64,000 nucleotides of DNA from Hyphomicrobiales bacterium (lineage in GTDB: Bacteria; Pseudomonadota; Alphaproteobacteria; Rhizobiales; Rhizobiaceae). The notes beneath the pieces are model-generated. The model was not told the origin of the DNA. It did no database searches and saw only the letters and a program-made list of their open reading frames with translations. Positions 27,799 to 37,241 of the stretch are shown one piece after another (position 1 is the first letter of the stretch; the number at the start of each line of letters is the position of its first letter). The position numbers were made by a program, and so were the translations under genes. The stretch is taken from contig NVSG01000002.1 of assembly GCA_002401155.1 (NCBI GenBank), forward strand, positions 469,462 to 533,461, in the 5' to 3' direction.

Positions 27799-29571
27799 AT
27801 GACGGATAGCTTAGATCCGCCCAAAAATTCGCCAAGAGATTCGGTAGAGGACGCATTGACGATCCCTATTCCGGCCAGCGAGCAGTTGGTTCTGGATGAT
27901 GCGCGCCGGTTGACTGGCCCCGGCATGCTTTGGAATTACCCAGGTGCGGTGCTGGACATTTCTTATGAAATGTTAGATCCGCAACAAATTATTACAATTT
28001 GGAATGGATACGCGCGACGCATATTGGATGCCGTGGGGTGGGGCAGTGAACAAATCGTCAACCGTCGTTTTGCCGGTGGGTTAAATCTGGCAATCTCTGC
28101 ACCGATGGATCAACTCTATTCGGCGATTTTTGTTGCTCAGACCGCATGGCATTTTTCCGCAGCCGAGATATTGGACCAGCCATCGGGTAATTTTGAAACG
28201 ATGATTGGTAATCTAAAAACGGTGATGGCACGCGAAGCCAATCCCAAACTGGTGGCCCTGATCGCCGCTGCCGATATGCATAAAATTGATATTTTATGTG
28301 ATGATGATGAAATCTCACTCGGCCATGGCAAGGGATCGAAAACATGGCCGATTGATGAATTACCCGGGCCAAAAATGGTCGACTGGGATGGGCTCTATAA
28401 TATACCGGTGGCACTGATCACCGGAACCAATGGCAAAACCACCACCACCAGACTATGCGCTGCCATTGCCAAGGCGGCCGGGAAAATTGCCGGGCTAACC
28501 TCAACCGATTTCGTGCGTGTTGGCGATGACATCCTTGATCATGGTGATTACTCCGGTCCCGGTGGCGCGCGTATGTTGTTACGCGACGAACGGCTGGAAA
28601 TGGCTTATCTCGAAGTTGCCCGTGGCGGGATTTTGCGCCGGGGCCTGCCTGTGCGCCAAGCCACCGCTGCTCTGGTGACAAATGTTGCGGCAGATCATCT
28701 GGGTGAATACGGCGTCAATACAGTCAAAGATCTGGCAGTAGCAAAATTCGCTGTTCATCGAACGCTGGCCCATAACGGTGTTTTGGTGCTCAATGCGGAC
28801 GATAAATATGTTGTTGCGCAGGCTGAACAAACTCCGTCAAAAATCTGCTGGTTTTCACTTAATCCCAAATCCGAGAAAATCATTCAGGCCAAACGACATG
28901 CCCATGCATGTGCATGGTTCGATGGCAGGGCGCTTGTCTATTTTGATGGCAAAAATACAAATACCATGATCAATGTTGCCGATATTCCGATCACCATGAA
29001 GGGCGCTGCACACTATAATATCCGCAATGCACTCGGCGCGCTCTGCCTTTCAAGAGCCATGGGCTTGGGAAATGACGCGATCATAATAGGTCTTTCAAGT
29101 TTCAAAAATAACCCACAGGATAATCCCGGTCGTTGCAATGAGTTTGAGATAAATGGCGCGCGGGTTTTTGTCGATTTCGCCCACAACCCCCATTCGATTT
29201 CAGCGGTAACACAGGCTCTGGAATCTGTGGTTTCCGCGCGAACCTTCGTTATGGTCAGTCATGCAGGGGATCGTTCAGACGAAGATATTCGGGCGGTCAC
29301 TGAAAGTGTTTTCAAACTCAACCCCGATGTTGTGGTTGCCGCCGAGGTAGTGGAATATTTGCGCGGGCGCGCGCTGGGAGAAGTTTGTGCCCTGACAATG
29401 GACGTATGTGTACAAAAGGGCCTCGCTAAAAGCGATATAATGTTTGCCACATCACCGGCCAATGGTGTTGCCTATATCCTTCGAAAATTGCAGCCGGGCG
29501 ACATGGCTCTGCTGCTGGTTCTTTCGGAACGCGAAAGAATATTCAAGTTGCTGAGTAAAAAGAACTGGTAG
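27799..29571 (+). CDS. Mur-ligase-type cyanophycin synthetase paralogue (CphA'/CphA2-like), no ATP-grasp domain
   Basis: This 590-residue protein aligns with the M domain of CphA: P-loop ITGTNGKTTT near residue 207, STDFVRVG, LEVARGGILRRGL, TNVAADHLGEYGVNTVKDLAVAK, VFVDFAHNPHS and SHAGDRSDEDI. The ~190 residues before it hold no recognisable ATP-grasp motif. Known CphA2 enzymes join beta-Asp-Arg dipeptides with one ATP site; the proteobacterial CphA' paralogues are poorly understood. Coupled 2 bases behind cphA, it may recycle dipeptides or form a complex with CphA. Its catalytic role here is inference. Confidence 0.85.
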   Translation: MTDSLDPPKNSPRDSVEDALTIPIPASEQLVLDDARRLTGPGMLWNYPGAVLDISYEMLDPQQIITIWNGYARRILDAVGWGSEQIVNRRFAGGLNLAISAPMDQLYSAIFVAQTAWHFSAAEILDQPSGNFETMIGNLKTVMAREANPKLVALIAAADMHKIDILCDDDEISLGHGKGSKTWPIDELPGPKMVDWDGLYNIPVALITGTNGKTTTTRLCAAIAKAAGKIAGLTSTDFVRVGDDILDHGDYSGPGGARMLLRDERLEMAYLEVARGGILRRGLPVRQATAALVTNVAADHLGEYGVNTVKDLAVAKFAVHRTLAHNGVLVLNADDKYVVAQAEQTPSKICWFSLNPKSEKIIQAKRHAHACAWFDGRALVYFDGKNTNTMINVADIPITMKGAAHYNIRNALGALCLSRAMGLGNDAIIIGLSSFKNNPQDNPGRCNEFEINGARVFVDFAHNPHSISAVTQALESVVSARTFVMVSHAGDRSDEDIRAVTESVFKLNPDVVVAAEVVEYLRGRALGEVCALTMDVCVQKGLAKSDIMFATSPANGVAYILRKLQPGDMALLLVLSERERIFKLLSKKNW

Positions 29572-29572
29572 T

Positions 29573-30406
29573 TCAGAACGCTCGCGTTTGTTTTTGCGCC
29601 CGTCGGGTCTGCCAGATGAAAGCGATAATAAAAATTCCGCTCAGGATCAAAATAATCGTCGGGGCCGGTGCGCTATCAAGATAGAAGCTGAGATAGATGC
29701 CGAGAAAACCGGAGATCAACGTTACGATCACCGCCACAACAAGCATCTGTTCAAAGCGTTTGGTCAGCAAAAAGGCAATTGCACCCGGCGCGATTAAAAG
29801 ACCAATGGCAAGAATGATGCCCACCGCCTTGAGGGTAGCAACAATCGTTAGCGACAGGATCGCCAGCAATCCGTAATGCAACAGCCCGACAGGAAGACCG
29901 GAGGCCTTTGCCTGTGCCGGATCAAATGCATGCAACAGCAAGTCGCGGCGTTTCAATACGATAACCACGACGACAAACAGCGAAATCAAGCCGGTGGTCA
30001 GAATATCGCCCATACTCACGCCAAGCATGTTGCCGAATAAGATATGATCAAGGTGCACATCTGTATGGATTTTTGTGTACATCACAATGCCAAGCCCGAA
30101 CATGCCGGAAAAGACCACCCCCATCACCGTATCCTGTTTAACCCGGCTGTTTTCCTTCAAAAACCCGGTAGCAAGGGCGCAAATCATACCAGCGCCAAAC
30201 GCCCCGATGATCAACGGAATGTTGATGATATAGGCAAGCACAATACCTGGCAGCACCGCATGGCTGATCGCATCCCCCATCAGGGACCAGCCCTTAAGCA
30301 CGAGGTAGCATGACAAAAGCGCGGTCGGTGCCGCGATGATTGCGGTGATGAAAAACGCCTTGTTCATAAAGGCGAATTGAAACGGCAATAGAAGCTCTTC
30401 GATCAT
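29573..30406 (-). CDS. sitD: Metal ABC transporter permease (SitD-like)
   Basis: This 277-residue ABC-3 family permease has about eight helices with the family loop CYLVLKGWSLMGDAISHAVLPGIVLAY (residues 33-59), which contacts the ATPase, and QTVGAF/ATLKAVGIILAIGLLIAPGAIAFLLTKRF. It overlaps the partner permease by 4 bases (ATGA). With the other three genes it imports Mn(II), possibly also Fe(II) or Zn(II). It converges on the cyanophycin operon with a 1-base gap. The symbol rests on operon type, not on proven specificity. Confidence 0.85.
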   Translation of the reverse strand: MIEELLLPFQFAFMNKAFFITAIIAAPTALLSCYLVLKGWSLMGDAISHAVLPGIVLAYIINIPLIIGAFGAGMICALATGFLKENSRVKQDTVMGVVFSGMFGLGIVMYTKIHTDVHLDHILFGNMLGVSMGDILTTGLISLFVVVVIVLKRRDLLLHAFDPAQAKASGLPVGLLHYGLLAILSLTIVATLKAVGIILAIGLLIAPGAIAFLLTKRFEQMLVVAVIVTLISGFLGIYLSFYLDSAPAPTIILILSGIFIIAFIWQTRRAQKQTRAF

Positions 30407-31263
30407 GCCTGTGCCTCCAATGCTTTTGCCGCACGGCGACGTGCGGCCAGATAGCCATGTTTTGGGGCAAGGAAAAATGCTGCGAGGAACAACAGAGTTT
30501 GCAGGCAGACAATGATACCGCCCGTGGCTCCATCAATGAAGAAACTGGCATAGGCACCAACGAAACTGGTCGTCGAGCCAATAGCAACGCTAAGCATTAA
30601 CAGGCGCGGGAAACGGTCGGTTAGGAGGTAGGCAGTGGCCCCCGGTGTCACCACCATAGCAATTACCAAAAATGCCCCCACGGTCTGCAATGCCGCGACG
30701 CAGGATGCTGATAGCAGCATGAAGAAAATTATTTTGAGGCGATCCGGGTTCAACCCGATGGAACGGGCATGGTTTTCATCGAAAAACGCCACCATCAAAT
30801 CTTTCCATTTCACCAGCAATATCGCCAGCGACACAAAACCGATGATCGCTATTTGCAGCGTATCATAGGGCGTAATCGCCAAAATATTGCCCATGGTGAT
30901 GGTTTGGATATTGACCGAGGTCGGGGAAATAGAAACCATGAACAATCCCAAACCAAAGAAGCTGGTGAAGATCAACCCGATGATCGCATCTTCCTTCAAA
31001 CCGGAACGTTGGTTGAGGAAAAGCATCGCACCTGCCGCCAGTCCGCCAGCCACAAACGCACCCAGCGCAAAGGGAAGACCAAGCATATAGGCAGCAGCAA
31101 CACCGGGTACGATAGAATGGCTCAGCGCATCGCCAATCAGCGACCAGCCCTTGAGCATCAGATAGGCAGAAAGAAAAGCACAAACCCCGCCAACTAAGGC
31201 GCTCACCCACATGGCGTTGGTCATGTAGCCATAATCGAACGGCAAAAGCAGGGTGTCGATCAC
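30403..31263 (-). CDS. sitC: Metal ABC transporter permease (SitC-like)
   Basis: This 286-residue ABC-3 permease is a paralogue of the downstream permease, with [27 protein letters not shown] (about 34-60) and [31 protein letters not shown]. The two form the heterodimeric pore. The start overlaps the ATPase stop (ATGA). The C-terminus ends in a basic tail rich in Arg and Ala ([15 protein letters not shown]). Confidence 0.87.
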   Translation of the reverse strand: MIDTLLLPFDYGYMTNAMWVSALVGGVCAFLSAYLMLKGWSLIGDALSHSIVPGVAAAYMLGLPFALGAFVAGGLAAGAMLFLNQRSGLKEDAIIGLIFTSFFGLGLFMVSISPTSVNIQTITMGNILAITPYDTLQIAIIGFVSLAILLVKWKDLMVAFFDENHARSIGLNPDRLKIIFFMLLSASCVAALQTVGAFLVIAMVVTPGATAYLLTDRFPRLLMLSVAIGSTTSFVGAYASFFIDGATGGIIVCLQTLLFLAAFFLAPKHGYLAARRRAAKALEAQA

Positions 31264-32147
31264 TTCTCGCCCTCTTTCGCTTTGCTGGCTTTCGGCCGGT
31301 TAGTTTTCGGTTTGTCATCATACACAACAAACGGACGTTCATCATCAGTGATCACGGTCACCTGACGGGTGTCATCATCGTCATGCAGATCTTTTCCACC
31401 CAGCACAAAGTGCCGCAATACGCCGCCAAAGGCTTCCTCAAGGTTGGATTGAGTAAATGTATCTTCGGTCAGCCCATAGGCAAGCACTGTGCCTTTGACC
31501 AGCACCGTGCGGTCGCAAAATTCTGGTACCGAACCAAGGTTGTGGGTTGCCACCAGCATCACCCGGCCTTCGTCGCGCATGTCGCGCAGCAATTGGATGA
31601 TTGCATCTTCGGTCTTTACATCAACGCCGGTAAAAGGTTCATCGAGCAGGATAATCTTGCTGTCCTGCGCCAGAGCACGAGCGAGAAAAACCCGTTTGCG
31701 CTGGCCGCCGGAAAGTTCGCCAATTTGGCGATCGCGAAACTCCGTCATGCCGACGCGTTCGAGCGCGATATCAACGGCCTTGCGGTCGACATCGCGCGTC
31801 ATACGCATGAAATTCATATGGCCGTAACGGCCCATCATCACCACGTCTTCGACCAAAACGGGGAAGGACCAATCCACCTCTTCAGCTTGCGGCACATAGG
31901 CAACGATGTTTTGTTTGAGCGCTTCATTGACCGGTAGGCCGAGGATTGAAATCTCGCCCTTGGCCGCAGGAACAAACCCCATCAGCGCTTTGAATATTGT
32001 CGATTTCCCCGCACCATTCACCCCCACTAGAGCGGTGATGGTGCCGGTCGGAATTTCAAAGCTCGCATCGAAAAGGGCGGTATGGCCATTCTTATAGGTA
32101 ACGGTCACATCATCTATACGAATGCCGATTGTTTCGGATTTTTGCAT
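31260..32147 (-). CDS. sitB: Metal ABC transporter ATPase (SitB-like)
   Basis: This 295-residue ATPase has Walker [10 protein letters not shown] (about 43), Q-loop VPQAEEVDW, signature [15 protein letters not shown], Walker [13 protein letters not shown] and switch His VATHNLGS. The Q-loop AEEVDW is typical of Mn/Zn/Fe ABC-3 ATPases. A C-terminal extension of about 45 charged residues ([17 protein letters not shown]...) goes beyond the core and is common in sitB. It sits 9 bases after the binding-protein stop. Confidence 0.9.
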   Translation of the reverse strand: MQKSETIGIRIDDVTVTYKNGHTALFDASFEIPTGTITALVGVNGAGKSTIFKALMGFVPAAKGEISILGLPVNEALKQNIVAYVPQAEEVDWSFPVLVEDVVMMGRYGHMNFMRMTRDVDRKAVDIALERVGMTEFRDRQIGELSGGQRKRVFLARALAQDSKIILLDEPFTGVDVKTEDAIIQLLRDMRDEGRVMLVATHNLGSVPEFCDRTVLVKGTVLAYGLTEDTFTQSNLEEAFGGVLRHFVLGGKDLHDDDDTRQVTVITDDERPFVVYDDKPKTNRPKASKAKEGEK

Positions 32148-32156
32148 AAAGCTTCT

Positions 32157-33053
32157 CTACTTCGCTGGCGCGGTCAGACCCGCAGCAATGGTTTCAGAAG
32201 TGATACGCAACAAATCAAGATAGGTGGGAACTTTGCCATCCGCCTCGGTGAGAGAATCCACATAAAGTACGCCGCCAAATGCTGCGCCGGTTTCCCGCGC
32301 CACCTGTTTTGCCGGATTGCTGCTGACTGTACTTTCGCAAAAGATCGCACGGATTTTATGCTTCCGCACCCCGTCAATCACCTTGCGCACCTGTTGCGGT
32401 GTGCCTGTCTGGTCCGCATTGATCGGCCAAAGATAAAGCTCCTGCATATCAAAATCGCGGATCAAATAACTGAACGCCCCTTCGCAAGTGGCAAGCCAGC
32501 GCTGCTCTTTCGGCACTGCCAGAATGGCTTCACGCAGGGGAGCAATGGCAGCACTCAATTCACCCTTATAGCGTTCTGCATTGGCGGAATAGACCTCCGC
32601 ATTTTTCGGGTCATGCTTGGAAAACGCATCGCGGATATTGTCCACATAGATATAGGCGTTCTCCAGCGACATCCATGCATGCGGATTGGGTTTGCCATTA
32701 TAAGCGCCCTCGGTGATGCTCATCGGCACGACGCCATCGGTGAGCGTGACGCTGGGTATATCAGAGAGATTGGAGAAGAACTGTTCGAACCATAATTCGA
32801 GATTCAAACCATTCCACAAAATCAAATCCGCATCCTGCGCCCGTAAAATATCGCGCGGGGTAGGAGAGTAGCCGTGAATTTCAGCGCCGGGTTTGGTGAT
32901 GGATTCCACAATCGCCGCATCGCCTGCCACATTGGCGGCCATGTCGGCGATAACGGTGAAGGTCGTGATTACCTTAAGTTTATCACCCGCCATCGCTGCA
33001 TTCGATATGACAAGTGAAACGATGAAAATCAGAATTTGGACAAACTTCATCAT
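32157..33053 (-). CDS. sitA: Metal ABC transporter substrate-binding protein (SitA-like)
   Basis: This 298-residue cluster A-I binding protein (ZnuA/SitA family) has a signal peptide cleaved near AMA-GDK (about 22). Metal ligands appear as His in GAEIHGYSPTPRD, His in GKPNPHAWMSLENA, Glu in ATCEGAFSYLIRDF and Asp in YVDSL. There is no His-rich loop, which favours Mn/Fe over Zn. It is the first gene of the four-gene operon and lies behind Mur/Fur-like boxes. Confidence 0.88.
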   Translation of the reverse strand: MMKFVQILIFIVSLVISNAAMAGDKLKVITTFTVIADMAANVAGDAAIVESITKPGAEIHGYSPTPRDILRAQDADLILWNGLNLELWFEQFFSNLSDIPSVTLTDGVVPMSITEGAYNGKPNPHAWMSLENAYIYVDNIRDAFSKHDPKNAEVYSANAERYKGELSAAIAPLREAILAVPKEQRWLATCEGAFSYLIRDFDMQELYLWPINADQTGTPQQVRKVIDGVRKHKIRAIFCESTVSSNPAKQVARETGAAFGGVLYVDSLTEADGKVPTYLDLLRITSETIAAGLTAPAK

Positions 33054-33086
33054 GGCTCTTTCTCTGCTAAAACTAAAAAGAGTTTA

Positions 33087-33130
33087 TGAGAACGATTCGC
33101 AACTGTCAATGCGATTGCGAATTATTCGCA
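33087..33130. promoter_or_regulatory. Two Mur/Fur-type boxes upstream of sitABCD
   Basis: TGCGAAT-T-ATTCGCA (33116-33130) is a perfect 7-1-7 palindrome. TGAGAAC-G-ATTCGCA (33087-33101) is a second, partly symmetric copy exactly 29 bases nearer the gene. This is the spacing and symmetry of Fur-superfamily sites; manganese-responsive Mur is the usual regulator of sit operons in Rhizobiales. Confidence 0.65.
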
Positions 33131-33151
33131 TTTAAAACTGGGCCCCATATC

Positions 33152-34033
33152 CTATTGAGAATTTGCCTCAGCCAGATTCATAAAAGTGCGAATAAGCCTG
33201 CTTTCCTTCCGATCTTTCAAGCAGACAATTGCCTCATTCATTGCGAGGTCTACCAGATGTTTTTTAGGACCAGTAATCATCATCGAAAACAGGCGGTCAT
33301 CTTCACCAAATTCAGCGTGCGAAACAAAACCAATTGCTTCGCCCGTTGCCACAATTTCACGCACAGCCTCACGACTGTCAGCGACGATTGCCGGGGTGAG
33401 GAGAATGCCTGCACCGGCAAAACAGGCCTCAAGCTTTTGCCGTGTGCGTGAACCTTCTTCACGCAACACCAGCGGTAATTGCGCCAATTGTTTGAGGCTG
33501 ATTTTATCCGTGCCAAAGAGTGAGTTCTTGCGCGAAGCAAAGGCAATAATTTGCGTTGCGCCAAGCGGAACAGTCACCAAAGAATTTTGCAGTGATTGGG
33601 TGGCGAGTACACCGATATCAGCACTGTATGTATCAAGCGCCTCAATCACATCGCGAGAGTTCCCGCTACGCATCTCGATCTTAATGGCCGGATATTTCTC
33701 ACGAAAAAGATTGAGCAAAGTCATGATATGAAAAGCTGAATCCACCATAATGCGCAACGTGCCTGCATTCAGCGCCCGGGTTTGTGATAGCAGTTCAGAT
33801 GCCTGTTGCTCGATCTCGAACATCCGCTTGGTGATTTCAAAAAGCTTCTCGCCTTGCGCGGTCAGGCGCACCTGTTTTTTCGCGCGGTCAAACAACAAAA
33901 CATCATGCTCCTGCTCCAGCTTCCTCACCTGATCGGAGATCGCCGGTTGCGTTAAATGCAGCGCACTTGCCGCCCGTGAAAACCCGCCAAAAAGTGCCAC
34001 ATTATGAAATGCCCGTAATTGCACGTATCGCAT
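33152..34033 (-). CDS. LysR-family regulator of the phosphonate genes
   Basis: This 293-residue LysR protein starts MRYVQLRAFHNVALFGGFSRAASALHLTQPAISDQVRKLEQ, the canonical helix-turn-helix (about 17-40). A substrate-binding domain follows (GTLRIMVDSAFHIMTLLNLF...). I chose the ATG at 34033; upstream in-frame residues are hydrophobic and atypical. It diverges from phnW with a 113-base gap holding a long inverted repeat, so it probably controls phnW-phnX in response to 2-aminoethylphosphonate or an intermediate. Similar LysR-phnWX arrangements are known. Confidence 0.88.
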   Translation of the reverse strand: MRYVQLRAFHNVALFGGFSRAASALHLTQPAISDQVRKLEQEHDVLLFDRAKKQVRLTAQGEKLFEITKRMFEIEQQASELLSQTRALNAGTLRIMVDSAFHIMTLLNLFREKYPAIKIEMRSGNSRDVIEALDTYSADIGVLATQSLQNSLVTVPLGATQIIAFASRKNSLFGTDKISLKQLAQLPLVLREEGSRTRQKLEACFAGAGILLTPAIVADSREAVREIVATGEAIGFVSHAEFGEDDRLFSMMITGPKKHLVDLAMNEAIVCLKDRKESRLIRTFMNLAEANSQ

Positions 34034-34055
34034 GGAAGAAGTCCTGTCACAAAAC

Positions 34056-34091
34056 ATCGATAAAACTAATGGTAAGATACATATTATCGAT
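34056..34091. promoter_or_regulatory. Inverted repeat in the LysR-phnW intergenic region
   Basis: ATCGATAA (34056-34063) and TTATCGAT (34084-34091) are perfect inverted 8-mers with 20 bases between them, in the divergent gap. Likely the LysR operator. Confidence 0.5.
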
Positions 34092-34146
34092 TTTACAAGC
34101 AAGGCATTGAGGCGTTAATTGCTGCGCAAAGCAGAAGGAGCGTCGC

Positions 34147-35343
34147 ATGGATGATTCTAGGATAGAAAAGCCAAAACTTGGAGAGCCATATCTTCTGACG
34201 CCCGGACCTCTTTCAACGTCCTATGCAGTCAAACAGGCAATGTTGTGCGATTGGGGCTCATGGGATGGTGATTTCCGGGCCATGACAGCAGAACTGCGCC
34301 AAATGTTGCTGGAGATGACCGGCGACAAAAATGACATTCTGGATTGCGTGCCAATGCAGGGCAGCGGCACTTTTGTCGTCGAGGCAATGCTTGGGTCATT
34401 GCTCGCCAAAGACACAAAAACGCTGGTGCTGAGCAACGGCGCTTATGGCCTGCGCATTGCAAAAATTCTGAAAATTCTTGGTCGCGCTCACGTGCTCATC
34501 GACAAGGGCGATTATCTGCCACCGCGTGGCACCGAAGTAGCTAGCGCATTGAAGGCCGATCCAAATATCACTCATGTGGTCGTGGTTCATTGCGAAACCA
34601 GTTCCGGCATTCTCAATCCGATCAAAGAGATCGCCGATGTGGTCAAAACCCATGGCCGTAAAATTCTCATCGACAGCATGAGCGCATTCGGGGCAATTCC
34701 CCTCGATATCAACGAGATTGACTATGAGGCCATCGTTTCCTCTGCCAATAAATGCATTGAAGGCGTGCCGGGTTTCGGTTTCATCATCGCCAAGAAAGAC
34801 GCTTTGGAGGCTGCCAAAGGCAATGCCCATTCGCTTAGCCTCGATGTGTATGACCAATGGCAAGTGATGAACAATACCGGCCAGTGGCGTTTCACGCCGC
34901 CAACCCATGTGGTTGCAGCTTTTTTAACAGCACTGCACGCCCACAAAGCTGAAGGTTCTGTGGCAGGGCGCGGCGCACGCTATGCAAAAAATCGCGACGT
35001 TCTGGTTAAAGGCATGCGGGCCCTCGGCTTTGAAACCTTGCTCGATGCCCAATGGCTTTCGCCGATCATCGTAACCTTCTTTGCGCCCGAGGACCGTGCC
35101 TTCAAGTTCGATACATTCTATCAATTGCTGAAAGAAAAAGGCTTCATCATTTATCCCGGTAAGCTGACCATCGTTGACAGTTTCCGCATTGGCTGCATCG
35201 GCCAATTAGATCAGCATGTCATGGTCGAACTATGCGAGGCGGTCGGCCAGGCGCTGGAAACAATGGGCGTGAAAAGTGCAGCGGCACCTCAAGTTGCGAT
35301 CAATGAGCGCAAGAAATTAAACACCGAATTAGAGACTAATTAG
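34147..35343 (+). CDS. phnW: 2-aminoethylphosphonate:pyruvate transaminase
   Basis: This 398-residue PLP-dependent class V aminotransferase turns 2-aminoethylphosphonate and pyruvate into phosphonoacetaldehyde and alanine. It starts with the family's LLTPGPLSTSYAVKQAML, has DSMSAFGAIPLDI and the PLP Lys in SSANKCIEGVPGFGF (about 200), and closes with GFIIYPGKLTIVDSFRIGCIG. The C-terminal 25 residues are an extra charged tail. A site GAAGGAG precedes the ATG. phnX follows after 24 bases. Confidence 0.93.
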   Translation: MDDSRIEKPKLGEPYLLTPGPLSTSYAVKQAMLCDWGSWDGDFRAMTAELRQMLLEMTGDKNDILDCVPMQGSGTFVVEAMLGSLLAKDTKTLVLSNGAYGLRIAKILKILGRAHVLIDKGDYLPPRGTEVASALKADPNITHVVVVHCETSSGILNPIKEIADVVKTHGRKILIDSMSAFGAIPLDINEIDYEAIVSSANKCIEGVPGFGFIIAKKDALEAAKGNAHSLSLDVYDQWQVMNNTGQWRFTPPTHVVAAFLTALHAHKAEGSVAGRGARYAKNRDVLVKGMRALGFETLLDAQWLSPIIVTFFAPEDRAFKFDTFYQLLKEKGFIIYPGKLTIVDSFRIGCIGQLDQHVMVELCEAVGQALETMGVKSAAAPQVAINERKKLNTELETN

Positions 35344-35367
35344 AGTATCAAACATTAGGAAAAAATC

Positions 35368-36216
35368 ATGAGCAATTTTGGCGAATTCAATTATGCACGC
35401 AGCTATCGCGGCAAGGTAAAGGCATTGGTTCTGGATTGGAGCGGCACGCTGGCCGATGCCTATGTCATCGCACCGGCAGTGGTGTTTGTTGAAGTGTTTC
35501 AAAAGCAGGGCGTTGAAATTTCAATGCTTGAAGCCCGTGGCCCCATGGGCCTGCGCAAGGACTTGCACATCAAAGAACTGACCAAAGATCCGATCATTGC
35601 CGAGCGTTGGAAATCAATCAAAGGTCAATACCCTGATCAGTCCGATGTGGATGCCATGTTCGCCGATTTTGTACCGGCACAGCTCGATTGCCTGCGCAAT
35701 TACACAACGCTGCTTCCCGGCGTGAAAGACGTTTGCCTCGATCTGCAAAAACAGGGCATCAAGATCGGTGCTTCCACCGGTTTTGTTCGTTCCATGGTCG
35801 ATATTCTGGTCGAAGATTGCACCAAACAGGGCCTGACGCTGGATGCTACCGTTGCCGGCGATGAGGTCGTCAATGGCGCACGCCCAAGCCCGCACATGGT
35901 CTATAAAAACCTCGACCTGATGGGCATTGATCAAATCCAGTCTGTGGTAAAAATTGACGACACCGCATCAGGCGTTGGCGAAGCATTGAATGCTGGTTGC
36001 TGGGGCGTCGGCGTGGCGCGCTATTCCAACTACATGAACATCAACACGCTGGAAGAAGCCGACAGTTTGAGCAAAGAAGAGATCGCCCGCCGCATGGCGT
36101 ATACGCGCGACATTCTGCTCAAAACCGGTGCGCATTATGTCATCGATAGTCTGGTCGATTTGCCACCGGTTATCGAAGATATCAACGCTCGTCTGGCACG
36201 AGGCGAAAAGCCATAA
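35368..36216 (+). CDS. phnX: Phosphonoacetaldehyde hydrolase (phosphonatase)
   Basis: This 282-residue HAD-superfamily enzyme splits phosphonoacetaldehyde into acetaldehyde and phosphate. The nucleophile motif is LVLDWSGTLAD (Asp about 24), the cap domain carries the Schiff-base Lys in GPMGLRKDLHIKEL, motif II is GASTGFVRSMVD and motif III/IV lies in VVKIDDTASGVGEALNAG. With phnW it makes a complete pathway for using 2-aminoethylphosphonate as P and N source. Confidence 0.93.
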   Translation: MSNFGEFNYARSYRGKVKALVLDWSGTLADAYVIAPAVVFVEVFQKQGVEISMLEARGPMGLRKDLHIKELTKDPIIAERWKSIKGQYPDQSDVDAMFADFVPAQLDCLRNYTTLLPGVKDVCLDLQKQGIKIGASTGFVRSMVDILVEDCTKQGLTLDATVAGDEVVNGARPSPHMVYKNLDLMGIDQIQSVVKIDDTASGVGEALNAGCWGVGVARYSNYMNINTLEEADSLSKEEIARRMAYTRDILLKTGAHYVIDSLVDLPPVIEDINARLARGEKP

Positions 36217-36249
36217 GTTGTTCATAAATTCATTGATATCGGTAATGAC

Positions 36250-36987
36250 CTCAATGTGATCCCGATCATGAGTCGGGGGCACATATGGCAAGGTTATCAA
36301 AGTCCTGTCAACGGAATGTCATCTGCATTGGATATGGTTCAGAAACGCGGTCTGGTTGCCGGACAAAAAGCAAGTGGCTGGACCGATGCCATTTCTGTCA
36401 CGACCAAAACCATCCGTATGTTGGCTCCAGTCCTCCATGTTGGCGCGGGTGCCTACCTTGTGATTTTTCAGGAGATCACGCCCGGCACAATGATTGCAGC
36501 TTCCATTCGATCGGTCGCGCGCTTGCGTCGATCGATATGGCCGTGGGAAGTTGGAAAAATTTCATCCATGCAAGACAGGCCTTTGGCAAGCAGACCGGGG
36601 CGAGATACGCCTTGATGGAGCGACCTATGATCAATGGGATCGCGATGCTCTGGGCAAACATATTGGCTATCTGCCACAATCGGTGGAATTATTGCCGGGA
36701 ACAATCATGCAGAATATTGCAAGATTTGACCCGGAAGTAACTGACGAGGAAGTGATTGCTGCGGCCCAATTGGCAGGTGTGCATGATTTGATCCTGAATT
36801 TGCCCAATGGTTATTCGACAAAAATCAGAACAAGCGCATCTGTGGTATCAGGCGGTCAGGCCCAGCGTATTGCATTGGCAAGAGCTGCTGTACGAATGCC
36901 GGCATTGGTGGTTCTCGATGAACCAAATTCCAATCTGGATGCCGAGGGTGACGCAGCGCTTACTGCAGCAATCAGCGCACCACGCCG
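36250..36987 (+). pseudogene. Remnant of a type I secretion ABC transporter (PrtD-like)
   Basis: Frame-shifted pieces match the membrane domain (GAGAYLVIFQEITPGTMIAAS, then GRALASIDMAVGSWKNFIHARQAF in another frame) and the ATPase domain (GEIRLDGATYDQWDRDALGKHIGYLPQ, VSGGQAQRIALARA, LVVLDEPNSNLD). Walker A and the N-terminal half are gone. At least two frameshifts and a large deletion show it is dead. Its 3' end runs straight into an HlyD remnant. Confidence 0.8.
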
Positions 36988-37227
36988 GAGATTGACGGGT
37001 CCGTGAAAAACATTTCGCCAAACAGCGTGATCAATCCACAAACCGGAATGCCGTTTTATAAGGTAATGATCGAAGTGGCGCCGGTTGAGCTTGCCAAATT
37101 AAATGGGCAAAAGCTGGTTCCGGGCATGCCCGTTGAAGCGTTCATTCAGACCAAACAACGCTCCCCACTCAATTATCTGGCAAAACCACTGCTAGACCAG
37201 ATGCGACACGTAGGGCGCGAAGAGTAA
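36988..37227 (+). pseudogene. Remnant of a type I secretion membrane fusion protein (HlyD-like) C-terminus
   Basis: About 75 residues (GSVKNISPNSVINPQTGMPFYKVMIEVAP... LVPGMPVEAFIQTKQRSPLNYLAKPL) are the C-terminal beta-barrel and last helix of an HlyD/PrtE-family protein. The upstream coiled-coil and the anchor are missing. It is joined directly to the PrtD remnant, so a deletion removed the prtD 3' end and most of hlyD. Confidence 0.8.
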
Positions 37228-37241
37228 GGTAAGTTTTCTCC

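Noticed and set aside
27053-27856. 267-codon reverse frame across the cphA/cphA' boundary
   Set aside because: It is antisense to two conserved genes; the composition is that of a mirror frame.
36494-37006. Intact ABC ATPase gene in the 36.5-37.0 kb stretch
   Set aside because: Walker A and the membrane domain are missing and the frame is made by a shift, so it is a pseudogene fragment.
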